Assembly: GCA_035361955.1 (NCBI GenBank)
Contig: DAOSDC010000009.1
Coordinates: forward strand, 1-52,879
Direction of reading: 5' to 3'
DNA from: UBA6120 sp035361955
Lineage (GTDB): Bacteria > Bacillota_I > Bacilli_A > RFN20 > CAG-826
Length of the DNA: 52,879 nucleotides
The notes under the pieces are model-generated. The model saw only the letters and a program-made list of their open reading frames with translations. It had not been told where the DNA came from and made no database searches. The translations under genes and the position numbers were made by a program. Positions 23,851 to 31,870 of the stretch are shown here, one piece after another; positions within the stretch are counted from its first letter, which is position 1, and the number at the start of each line of letters is the position of its first letter.

Positions 23851-24855
23851 TTATAGTGTTGCCATCATGATGGCTTTAATCGTATGCATGCGGTTTTCCG
23901 CTTGATCAAACACGCGGCTGGCCGCTGATTCGAACACTTCGTTAGTCACTTCCATTTCTCCGGATTTGACATTGGGATAACTACTTCCAAACTGGGCGCC
24001 AATTTGAGCGCCTACTTCGGTATCAAGACCGTGAAATGCCGGCAGACAGTGCAAGAAAATTGCCTGTGGTCCGGCTTTTTTCATCATTGAAGCATTGACT
24101 TGATAATTATGGAGCAATTCAATGCGTTTGGCCCAAGTTTCTTTTGGTTCGCCCATCGATACCCACACATCGGTATAAATGACATCAGCGCCTTTTATGC
24201 CTTGATCGATATCTTCAAAAAATTCAATCGTCGCCCCACTTGATTTAGCGACTTCCCGACATTTTGCTGTTAGTTCGGCATCGGGCCAAAGTTGCTTAGG
24301 TGCTAAAGCGCGGAAATGCAGCCCCATCTTCGCAGCCCCAACCATTAAACTGTTAGCGACGTTATTTCTAGCATCGCCGACATAAGTCAGAGTAATGCCT
24401 TGGAGCCGTCCATGTGCTTCATAGATCGTTAAGAAATCGGCGAGCACTTGCGTGGGATGGAATTGATCGGTCAATCCATTCCACACCGGGACCCCACTAT
24501 ATTCGGATAAGAGTTCGACGTCTTGATGACGATAGCCACGGAATTCGATGCCTTGATACATCCGTCCAAGCACGCGCGCCGTATCTTTAATCGATTCCTT
24601 GACACCCATTTGCGAACCACTGGAACCGATGTAGGTAACGTTCATGCCCAAATCTTTCGCGGCCACTTCAAACGCGCAGCGCGTTCTGGTTGAATCTTTT
24701 TGGAACAGCAACACGATTTGTTTGCCTTCGTGTTTGCGGTGGGCGATGCCTTGCTGTTTCTCTTTCTTCAAGCGGTCTGATAACTGCAAGAAATACGCGA
24801 AATCTTCCGAACTATAATCGAGCCACGTCAATAAACTTTTGCCTTGATACTTCAT
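23851..24855 (-). CDS. argF: Ornithine carbamoyltransferase
   Basis: A 334-residue OTCase. Carbamoyl-phosphate motifs are STRTR (residues 55-59), HPTQ and HCLPAFHG; the ornithine loop is DVWVSMGE. All key residues are intact. With ornithine aminotransferase and P5C dehydrogenase as neighbours and no anabolic arg genes, a catabolic role (citrulline to ornithine plus carbamoyl phosphate, ArcB-like) is likely, although sequence alone does not fix direction. Its stop faces that of rocA with a single base between them and no visible terminator. Confidence 0.92.
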   Translation of the reverse strand: MKYQGKSLLTWLDYSSEDFAYFLQLSDRLKKEKQQGIAHRKHEGKQIVLLFQKDSTRTRCAFEVAAKDLGMNVTYIGSSGSQMGVKESIKDTARVLGRMYQGIEFRGYRHQDVELLSEYSGVPVWNGLTDQFHPTQVLADFLTIYEAHGRLQGITLTYVGDARNNVANSLMVGAAKMGLHFRALAPKQLWPDAELTAKCREVAKSSGATIEFFEDIDQGIKGADVIYTDVWVSMGEPKETWAKRIELLHNYQVNASMMKKAGPQAIFLHCLPAFHGLDTEVGAQIGAQFGSSYPNVKSGEMEVTNEVFESAASRVFDQAENRMHTIKAIMMATL

Positions 24856-24856
24856 A

Positions 24857-26053
24857 TTATTTGACCTCGGTTAACACGGCGATTATTTGCCTTAAGGCAA
24901 AATCAAGTTGTGATTTTTTAATAATTAGCGGTGGCGCAAAGCGAATCGTGTCTTCATGCGTTTCTTTAGCTAGAATACCTCTGGCTTTTAGCGCTTCGGT
25001 GTATGGCCTGGCTTTGCATTTCAGCGTGATGGCGATAAGCAGTCCTTTTCCACGTGCTTCCTTAATCAACGGGCTTTTAATCTTCTTAAGCTTACTAAGG
25101 AAATAAGCCCCGAGTTCACTACTTCGCTGTGGCAATTTTTCCTCAAGCAAGACATCAATGGCGGCACTACCGACGGCACATGCTAACGGGTTACCACCAA
25201 AGGTACTACCATGAACCCCGGGCGTAATCACATCCATGATTTTCTTATCGGAGATGACCGCGGATACCGGTAGCACCCCTCCTCCCAATGCTTTTCCAAC
25301 GATTAAGACATCGGGACGAATATTTTCATGCTCATAGCAAAATAATTTTCCGGTTCGACCAAATCCGGTTTGGATTTCATCAAGCATTAACAAAACATTG
25401 TGCTTAGCGGTAATTTCTCGAATCTTCTTTAAATAACCCATGCTTGGAATGATGACTCCGGCTTCGCCTTGAATCGGTTCGACCAAAAAGGCGACTGTGT
25501 TTGGTGTAATCGCGGCTTCGAGGGCATCGGCATCGTTAAATGGCACCATGACGAATCCGGGCGTATATGGACCAAAATAATCTTTAGCGCTTGGATCGCT
25601 TGACATCGAGATAATCGTGGTCGTCCGTCCATGGAAATTGGCTGATGCAACAATGATTTCGGCCTTGTTGGCTTCAATATGGCGTCGCATGTAGCCATAG
25701 CGACGTGCCAACTTGATTGCCGTCTCGACGGCTTCAGCGCCCGTATTCATCGGCAAAGCGACTTCAAACCCGGCCATTTCTGTCAGTTTCTTTAAAAACG
25801 ACCCGAGTTGATCGTTATAAAAAGCGCGTGAAGTCAGTGTTAACCGCTTGGCTTGATCGGTGAGCGCTTTAATGATTTTGGGATGGCGATGACCTTGATT
25901 GACAGCCGAATAGGCCGATAGAAAATCAAGATAACGACGCCCTTCAGGGTCATACACATACGGCCCTTTGGCGTGGCTGATGACGACGTCGAGGGGATGG
26001 TAATTGTGGGCCCCGTAAGCGTGCTCCAAATCGATGAAATATTGCGAATTCAT
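24857..26053 (-). CDS. rocD: Ornithine aminotransferase
   Basis: A 398-residue class III aminotransferase. The pyridoxal Lys lies in VGKALGGGVLPVSAV, the Asp in MLDEIQTGFGRTGK, and the GSTFGGNPLACAVG and NTGAEAVETAIKLAR motifs are typical of RocD. It converts ornithine and 2-oxoglutarate to glutamate semialdehyde and glutamate. GGAGG precedes the ATG at 26053. The argF start follows one base after its stop, so the two are one operon. Confidence 0.92.
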   Translation of the reverse strand: MNSQYFIDLEHAYGAHNYHPLDVVISHAKGPYVYDPEGRRYLDFLSAYSAVNQGHRHPKIIKALTDQAKRLTLTSRAFYNDQLGSFLKKLTEMAGFEVALPMNTGAEAVETAIKLARRYGYMRRHIEANKAEIIVASANFHGRTTTIISMSSDPSAKDYFGPYTPGFVMVPFNDADALEAAITPNTVAFLVEPIQGEAGVIIPSMGYLKKIREITAKHNVLLMLDEIQTGFGRTGKLFCYEHENIRPDVLIVGKALGGGVLPVSAVISDKKIMDVITPGVHGSTFGGNPLACAVGSAAIDVLLEEKLPQRSSELGAYFLSKLKKIKSPLIKEARGKGLLIAITLKCKARPYTEALKARGILAKETHEDTIRFAPPLIIKKSQLDFALRQIIAVLTEVK

Positions 26054-26085
26054 ATGTTTCCTCCAAATCGATGTTATGTTAATTG

Positions 26086-26130
26086 TAGCGATAAAAAGAA
26101 AATATTGCCATTCGTCTTGACGAAGGCAAT
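26086..26130 (-). terminator. Terminator after the flavodoxin-like gene
   Basis: A 12-bp stem with a single bulged base: ATTGCC-A-TTCGTC (26104-26116) pairs with GACGAA-GGCAAT (26119-26130). On the minus strand it is followed by ATTTTCTTTTTATC. It separates the flavodoxin-like gene from rocD. Confidence 0.8.
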
Positions 26131-26157
26131 ATGTATTTGAGTTATATTATCACTCAT

Positions 26158-26610
26158 TTACAGGTTGTAAGCCGTGATGAATTTATCGATTGCCGCTTGA
26201 ATTTGTTGGTCGCGGTCCTTGCGCTGCCAGTGGATGTCGGCGTCAACTCCGAATACGCCTTTTGCGTGTTCGATTGCCCGGATCAGCACATTAATCGTTT
26301 GTTTGCCGCCAAGCCATTTGAATCGGAAGTACTGAGTAATCAGCACATCAACGATGCGCCCATCAAAATTTTCGATACGCCGTATGGCCTCCATGATCGG
26401 AATCGTTGGAGCAAATCCTTGCACCGGGGTTGCCAGAATCAGTCGTTGATGACCATTGATGTATGGAACGCCATTAACGATATTTTGCGCTTTGTCATAT
26501 TTCAGGCGATAAATCGTAACCGTGTGTTGTTCCCGAAGTTTGCCTGCCAATTTTTCAATCACTTCATAAGTATGACCAGTTTCCGAATAAACGATGATGC
26601 CCACGTTCAT
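26158..26610 (-). CDS. Flavodoxin-like protein
   Basis: A 150-residue protein opening with GIIVYSETGHTYEV, the FMN-phosphate loop pattern (S-x-T-G-x-T) of flavodoxins and the related NAD(P)H quinone reductases. Later aromatic/glycine loops are less typical. It probably acts as an electron carrier or small flavin reductase. The start is ATG 26610, with GGAGG 8 bases upstream; a GTG two codons earlier is too near the ribosome site. Monocistronic: flanked by terminators on both sides. Confidence 0.65.
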   Translation of the reverse strand: MNVGIIVYSETGHTYEVIEKLAGKLREQHTVTIYRLKYDKAQNIVNGVPYINGHQRLILATPVQGFAPTIPIMEAIRRIENFDGRIVDVLITQYFRFKWLGGKQTINVLIRAIEHAKGVFGVDADIHWQRKDRDQQIQAAIDKFITAYNL

Positions 26611-26640
26611 TGCCACTACCTCCTACAAAACGCGACCATT

Positions 26641-26673
26641 AAAAATCATAGCCCACTTTTTAAAGGTGGGCTA
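26641..26673 (-). terminator. Terminator of the gdhA-serA operon
   Basis: Stem TAGCCCAC (26649-26656) pairing with GTGGGCTA (26666-26673) around a short AT-rich loop, followed on the minus strand by TGATTTTTAATGG. It lies 29 bases past the serA stop. Confidence 0.78.
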
Positions 26674-26701
26674 GATGTTACAACTGACTTTTTTGACTTT
26701 T

Positions 26702-27895
26702 TTATGACCGGGCTTTAATCGGTCGTACGCGGATGACGCCAGGCAGTGCTAAAATCGTTTCACCCATGCAATTTCCATGTGTACATTCTTCTTCTAGATG
26801 TATGAAATCAACGATCGTGACCCCATATTGTCCACGAGCCTTACTAATTGATTGAAGCACCTTTTTTCGACTGGCGACGATGTTGATGATGTCGGGTCCG
26901 ATGTTTTCGCGGTTTTCGTGGAGTACGACTAGGCGTGCCCCATCGAGGAGGGGACCGGCGCAAATGTTGGGATAGTTCACAGAATTGGTAATATTGCCGT
27001 TTTCAATGAAATCAACGATTTGATTGGCGGCCATGAAGGCGCAGTTGTCTTCAGCCTCTTCCGTCGATGCTCCTAAATGGGGAATGGCGATGACGCCTTC
27101 CATATTAACGGAAGCATAGTTAGGAAAGTCGGTGACGTATTTACGGACTTTCTTTGACAGTAGCGCTTCTTTCATGTCTATGTCATTGACGATGGCGTCT
27201 CGTGCCAGATTGAGAATGATGACGCCGTCTTTCATTAAGGCAATCGACTGTTTGTTAATCATGCCCCTTGTCGCAGGAAGCAATGGTACGTTGATCGAAA
27301 TGTAGTCGGCTTCTTCGTATAACTCTTCAACACTCGAGGCCAACACGATATCTTCAGGCAGTTTGCTTTTATTCGCTGGCAAGACCCCATCTGGTGAGGC
27401 TTCATAACCGATGACGTTCATGCCTAAAGCGCCACCAGCGCCGGCAATGAGTGCTCCCACGGCTCCCAGTCCGATGACACCCAGCGTTTTGCCAAATATT
27501 TCAGTGCCGGCATAAGCCGCTTTGGCTTTTTCGACCGTTTTGTTGATTTCTAAATCGTGTTTATTTTCTTCAATCCATTTCATGCCGCCGTGAATGTCGC
27601 GCGCGGCTAATAGCATCCCGGCAATCGTCAATTCCTTAACGGCATTGGCGTTAGCACCTGGTGTATTAAACACAACGACACCGACTTTAGCGTAAGCATC
27701 AAGGGGAATGTTGTTAACGCCCGCACCCGCGCGAGCAACCGCTAAGACGCTATCAGGTAACTTTGTCTCGAGCATATTGGCCGATCGGACTAACACGGCA
27801 TCGGCTTCGGCCATATCAGTCGTGATTGAGTATGATGTCGGCAATGCTTTGAGTCCGACTTTCGAAATGTTATTTAAGCACAGTACTTTTTTCAT
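26702..27895 (-). CDS. serA: D-3-phosphoglycerate dehydrogenase
   Basis: A 397-residue D-2-hydroxyacid dehydrogenase with a C-terminal ACT-like region. NAD-binding motif TLGVIGLGAVGALIAG; catalytic Arg in NLARDAIV; His in AIPHLGASTEEAEDN (H-x3-S/T form). It oxidises 3-phosphoglycerate, the first step of serine synthesis. It lies 8 bases downstream of serC with only a weak ribosome site (GGTG). No serB is present in the window. Confidence 0.92.
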   Translation of the reverse strand: MKKVLCLNNISKVGLKALPTSYSITTDMAEADAVLVRSANMLETKLPDSVLAVARAGAGVNNIPLDAYAKVGVVVFNTPGANANAVKELTIAGMLLAARDIHGGMKWIEENKHDLEINKTVEKAKAAYAGTEIFGKTLGVIGLGAVGALIAGAGGALGMNVIGYEASPDGVLPANKSKLPEDIVLASSVEELYEEADYISINVPLLPATRGMINKQSIALMKDGVIILNLARDAIVNDIDMKEALLSKKVRKYVTDFPNYASVNMEGVIAIPHLGASTEEAEDNCAFMAANQIVDFIENGNITNSVNYPNICAGPLLDGARLVVLHENRENIGPDIINIVASRKKVLQSISKARGQYGVTIVDFIHLEEECTHGNCMGETILALPGVIRVRPIKARS

Positions 27896-27903
27896 AACGT
27901 CAC

Positions 27904-28986
27904 CTAAATGTGCGCCGCTTCGAATTTCTTCATGAATTCGACCAGCGCAGCGACGCCTTCAATCGGCATGGCATTATAAATTGAGGCCCGCATGCCACCG
28001 ACGGACCGATGGCCCTTAAGATTGTCGAATCCGGCTTTCTTGGATTCGGCGAGGAATAGTTCGTCAAGAGCAGGGTCATTCGTACGGAAACACACGTTCA
28101 TCAATGACCTAGAATCAGCTCGGACCGTGCCTTTGAATAATTTGCTTTGATCGAGGTAATCATATAGCAAACCGGCTTTCTTTTCGTTATGAGCCTTCAT
28201 TGCTTCGAGACCACCATTATCAAGCAGCCACTTAAAGACAAGCCCGCAAATGTAGATGCCATAGGCTGGCGGGGTGTTGTACATCGAGCCATTATCGGCA
28301 TGTATCTTGTATTGGAGCAAGGTCGGCGTGCCCGGAAGCGGCGTAATGTCCAACAAGTCCTCGCGAATAATCACAATCGTGACGCCCGCAGGTCCGACGT
28401 TTTTCTGGGCACCGGCAAAGATGAGTCCGAATTTAGTGACATCCATCGGTTCCGACAGGAAACTGCTGGAGGCGTCATTGACAAGGATTTTCCCTTTCAC
28501 ATTGGGATATTGTTTGTATTTGGTGCCGAAAATCGTATTGTTGTCACACATAAACACGTAATCGGCTTCGGGTGTGATATTTAAATTATCAAGGTTGGGA
28601 ATGTAAGAATAGTTTTGGTCTTTCGAAGAAGCGATGATGTTGGCCTTGCCAAAAATTTGGGCTTCATCATAAGCTTTCTGCGCCCAGTGTCCCGTCAAGA
28701 TGTAATCGCCGACGCGGTTTTTCATTAAGTTCATCGGCACCATCGCAAACTGGGTCGTGCCTCCGCCTTGCAAAAACAAAATCTTGTAGTTAGCGGGCAC
28801 ATTGAGCAGTTTCCTTAAATCGGCTTCCGCCGCATCGATAATCGATTGATAAACTTTCGATCGATGCGACATCTCCATAACGGATAGGCCATGCCCCTGA
28901 TAATCGAGCATCTCCTCAGCCGCTTGACGTAAGACGCTTTCCGGAAGTACCGCCGGACCGGCAGAAAAGTTGTAAATGCGTTTCAT
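27904..28986 (-). CDS. serC: Phosphoserine aminotransferase
   Basis: A 360-residue class V aminotransferase beginning with IYNFSAGPAVLPE. It carries HGLSVMEMSHRS and the pyridoxal Lys in FAGAQKNVGPAG. It converts 3-phosphohydroxypyruvate and glutamate to phosphoserine and 2-oxoglutarate. AAGGAG lies 8 bases upstream of the ATG. Full length and all motifs intact. Its glutamate would be supplied by gdhA of the same operon. Confidence 0.95.
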   Translation of the reverse strand: MKRIYNFSAGPAVLPESVLRQAAEEMLDYQGHGLSVMEMSHRSKVYQSIIDAAEADLRKLLNVPANYKILFLQGGGTTQFAMVPMNLMKNRVGDYILTGHWAQKAYDEAQIFGKANIIASSKDQNYSYIPNLDNLNITPEADYVFMCDNNTIFGTKYKQYPNVKGKILVNDASSSFLSEPMDVTKFGLIFAGAQKNVGPAGVTIVIIREDLLDITPLPGTPTLLQYKIHADNGSMYNTPPAYGIYICGLVFKWLLDNGGLEAMKAHNEKKAGLLYDYLDQSKLFKGTVRADSRSLMNVCFRTNDPALDELFLAESKKAGFDNLKGHRSVGGMRASIYNAMPIEGVAALVEFMKKFEAAHI

Positions 28987-28999
28987 ATGTTAATCTCCT

Positions 29000-30214
29000 T
29001 CATTTGATTAATTTGCTTTCTAGGTAATAGCGTTTTTCATGGGCTTGACCCATTGAAAAGCATTTGCGTGGTAGCACGACGCCGCGTGCTAAATACGAAA
29101 ACACGTCGTCTTTTGTCAGTGCTGGCATGATGATGCCAACCGCATCGAAATAACGATCGGTGATTTGTTTTAAGTCGGAAATTCCGTGGATGTAGTCAAC
29201 CTCAGCACGTGGGTGGCTCCTTATATAATCATCGATGTATCGTTGCACGATCTCATAAGCTTGGGGCGAACTACGGGGTAATAGCAAATCGGTCTGGCCG
29301 CGATCTTTGGTATATAAATGACCCATGATCGGACCTGATAGCTTAGCCTTGAGTCCGGGAATGAAATCGGTGTCGGTGTTAAACACGACGCGGTGAATCG
29401 GCTCGAATGACAAGCCTTCATCATAAAGATTGATGGCTTCCACTAGTGAGAAGCGGGCTGGATGGTTTTGTTGTTCGGCTTCGGATAAACCTCGTTTGAT
29501 TTTGTCCCAGTGGGCTTTGGCAGTGGCTAGTGAATGATTGCCGTCACCGACGATGAATTTGAGGTCGCATCCCAAGAATAAGTCTTCAAACATTTGTTCG
29601 ACCAGCATCGTATTGGTAATGTGATATCCACGTAGATGCCCGCCGTGTTGATTAAGTTCAAAATCATAAACGAGATGGAAATTGCTGCGTTTTCGATACA
29701 AACTCTCAATGATAAACCCGGCTTTGTCTTCAAAAAGCACTAATACATGCGGCAGCTCGATTGGCGCATGTTCGCGTATTTTGAGTCGTGGCGGAATCCG
29801 CTCGACAATCGTCGCTTCCGAGGCGCGAATCGGAGCGTCGTTACCAGGTTCGTAGGAATATTGTTCGAGGTCGATTGAAATCATTAAGCCTAATCGGCGC
29901 GGTGTCTCGGGGGTGCTCCGTTCAACCAGGATGTAACCTGGGCCTAGTGGCCGCAAAATACTCTCGCGTAAATACAGGGCGATATTATCATTAATCGAGG
30001 CGATGTACTGGTCGTGATTGACACTTCCTAAATACGCTTCGGGAAATATGAGCCGTAACGAAGAAGGACAGGAACCGACGAGTTGGTCGAGTTCCTGCCA
30101 ATATTGTGGTTGACTTGTGAATTGATCACAGGCGACAACGGCGAATTTAGTTAAATCGACGCCTTGTTTTGGCAATAAGATATTTGGGGCACTAATCAAA
30201 TCGCCGAGCTTCAT
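29000..30214 (-). CDS. DUF1015 family protein
   Basis: A 404-residue cytoplasmic protein of the DUF1015 family. Recognisable parts are the start (AVVACDQFTSQPQYW), the central YILVERSTPETPRRLGLM and the highly conserved FIVGDGNHSLATAKAHW. Family members sit next to serA/serC in many Firmicutes and are thought to take part in serine metabolism, possibly as a kinase-like or phosphatase-like enzyme, but this is not shown by the sequence. It ends in TGA 13 bases before serC and starts 1 base after gdhA, so it is clearly part of the operon. Confidence 0.85.
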   Translation of the reverse strand: MKLGDLISAPNILLPKQGVDLTKFAVVACDQFTSQPQYWQELDQLVGSCPSSLRLIFPEAYLGSVNHDQYIASINDNIALYLRESILRPLGPGYILVERSTPETPRRLGLMISIDLEQYSYEPGNDAPIRASEATIVERIPPRLKIREHAPIELPHVLVLFEDKAGFIIESLYRKRSNFHLVYDFELNQHGGHLRGYHITNTMLVEQMFEDLFLGCDLKFIVGDGNHSLATAKAHWDKIKRGLSEAEQQNHPARFSLVEAINLYDEGLSFEPIHRVVFNTDTDFIPGLKAKLSGPIMGHLYTKDRGQTDLLLPRSSPQAYEIVQRYIDDYIRSHPRAEVDYIHGISDLKQITDRYFDAVGIIMPALTKDDVFSYLARGVVLPRKCFSMGQAHEKRYYLESKLIK

Positions 30215-30215
30215 C

Positions 30216-31562
30216 TTAAATCGTACCTTGAGCGATCAGCGCGTCGTAAACTTTTAAGAATCCGGCGATGTTCGCGCCCAAGACAAGGTTGGTCGGTTGC
30301 CCGTATTTACCCGCCGTTTCATGGCATTTTTGGAAGATGTTGGCCATGATGACCTTAAGTTTTTCATCGACTTCTTCAAACGTCCAGGAAATATGTTGCG
30401 CGTTTTGGCTCATTTCTAAACCGCTGACGGCGACGCCGCCGGCATTGGCCGCTTTGCCAGGAGCAAACAACACGCCATGATCAATGAAATATTTTGTGGC
30501 ATCAAGCGTCGTGGGCATATTGGCGCCCTCAGCAACCAAATAGCACCCATTTTTAACGAGCGCTTCGGCGTGTTCAAGATAGATTTCGTTTTGTGTGGCG
30601 CAAGGTAGCGCGACATCACATGGGGTAAACCACATGTTTTTAGGATTGGCATTGAATTCGACATGAGGATGCATCCGTTTGTATTCAAGCGTGCATTCGC
30701 CCTTTGGCTCTGACAATTTATCAATCAAATCAACATCGAGTCCTTCAGGATCGTGGATGAAACCGTTAATGTCAGACATGGCGACGATACGAGCGCCAAG
30801 CGCTTTGGCTTTGACGGCCGCGTGCTTAGCGACTTTGCCCGAACCGGATACGATCACGCGTTTGCCCGCGAGCGTATCTTTGCGAAACGCTTTAAACATT
30901 TCTTGGACGAAGTAAAGCAGACCATAGCCAGTTGCTTCCTTGCGACCTAGTGAACCGCCATAGGAAATGCCTTTGCCGGTAAACGTTCCGGTAAATTCGT
31001 TATGCATCTTTTTGTACATGCCGTACATGAAGCCGATTTCACGGGCGCCAACGCCTAAATCACCGGCGGGTACGTCACGGTCAGGACCGATATGGCGCGC
31101 CAATTCGGCGATAAACGATTGGCAGAAAGTCATCACTTCGCGGTCGCTTCTACCTCTGGGGTCGAAATCGGCGCCACCTTTAGCGCCTCCCATCGGGAGA
31201 CCGGTCAAACTATTTTTAAACGTTTGCTCGAAACCAAGGAACTTCATGATTGATTCATTGACGCTTGGATCGAAGCGGATACCGCCTTTGTATGGCCCGA
31301 TCGCGGAATTGAACTGAATGCGATAGCCATTATTGACGTGGATCTTGCCATTATCATCGGTCCAGGAAACACGGAAGGACACAACTCTTTCGGGCACGAC
31401 GAGACGTTCAAGCACTGAAAATTTTTCGATGTTGGGATCTTGTTCGACGATTAGTTCCATCGATTCGAAGAATTCTTCGACCGCTTGCAGGAACTCTTTT
31501 TGATGGGCGTAGCATTTGCTGACTTTGTCATAGACTTCATTTAGATAGCGACTTTTAAACAA
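30216..31562 (-). CDS. gdhA: NADP-type glutamate dehydrogenase (TTG start)
   Basis: A 448-residue hexameric GDH. Motifs: GPYKGGIRFDPSV, LPMGGAKGGADFDPRG (catalytic Lys), DVPAGDLGVGAREIGFMYG, and a Rossmann loop VSGSGKVAKHA (the GSGNVA position, Gly-x-Gly-Lys). The start codon is TTG at 31562, chosen because GGAGG lies exactly 9 bases upstream and the residues that follow align well with clostridial GDH; the only nearby upstream ATG is out of frame. It assimilates ammonia into glutamate and heads an operon that ends in serA. Confidence 0.93.
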   Translation of the reverse strand: MFKSRYLNEVYDKVSKCYAHQKEFLQAVEEFFESMELIVEQDPNIEKFSVLERLVVPERVVSFRVSWTDDNGKIHVNNGYRIQFNSAIGPYKGGIRFDPSVNESIMKFLGFEQTFKNSLTGLPMGGAKGGADFDPRGRSDREVMTFCQSFIAELARHIGPDRDVPAGDLGVGAREIGFMYGMYKKMHNEFTGTFTGKGISYGGSLGRKEATGYGLLYFVQEMFKAFRKDTLAGKRVIVSGSGKVAKHAAVKAKALGARIVAMSDINGFIHDPEGLDVDLIDKLSEPKGECTLEYKRMHPHVEFNANPKNMWFTPCDVALPCATQNEIYLEHAEALVKNGCYLVAEGANMPTTLDATKYFIDHGVLFAPGKAANAGGVAVSGLEMSQNAQHISWTFEEVDEKLKVIMANIFQKCHETAGKYGQPTNLVLGANIAGFLKVYDALIAQGTI

Positions 31563-31672
31563 TTTGAAAAACCTCCATGTTCAATTAATTGCTCTGGATA
31601 CCGAAACCAATATATTGCAAGTAACACTGACCTTCTTTCTAGTGATTAAAGGTAGCCATTCAGTCTTTAAGT

Positions 31673-31701
31673 ATTATAGGCGGTAAGCGCTTTCTTTTCA
31701 A
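31673..31701 (-). promoter_or_regulatory. Consensus promoter of gdhA-DUF1015-serC-serA
   Basis: Minus strand: TTGAAA (31701-31696), 17-base spacer, TATAAT (31678-31673). This is the best sigma-70 match in the window. Transcription would start near 31666, about 104 bases before gdhA. Confidence 0.8.
31682..31695. promoter_or_regulatory. cre-like operator inside the gdhA promoter spacer
   Basis: The minus-strand sequence AGAAAGCGCTTACC matches 12 of 14 positions of the CcpA consensus TGWAARCGYTWNCW. It fills the spacer between -35 and -10, a position where binding would block RNA polymerase. Confidence 0.6.
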
Positions 31702-31801
31702 GGTCAGTTAGACCAATTATCACGATAATAATGCGACTTTTATTTCTGCTGACAAAATTGGCCGCCCGAGCCGATAAATAGTGCCTCAACGTGCGGGTAT
31801 G

Positions 31802-31859
31802 TTGCGCTTATAGGGCGCATGTGCGATATTAGACTACAGGAATGGCAATGCGTCATTCC
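31802..31859 (+). promoter_or_regulatory. Possible promoter and leader hairpin of the lipoprotein at 31871
   Basis: TTGCGC (31802-31807), 17 bases, GATATT (31825-31830) is a modest promoter match. The leader then holds an inverted repeat GGAATG (31839-31844) and CATTCC (31854-31859), ending 11 bases before the ATG where a ribosome site would be expected. The rest of the 308-base gap 31563-31870 holds the gdhA promoter and otherwise nothing I recognise. Confidence 0.35.
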
Positions 31860-31870
31860 GATGAATCGTC

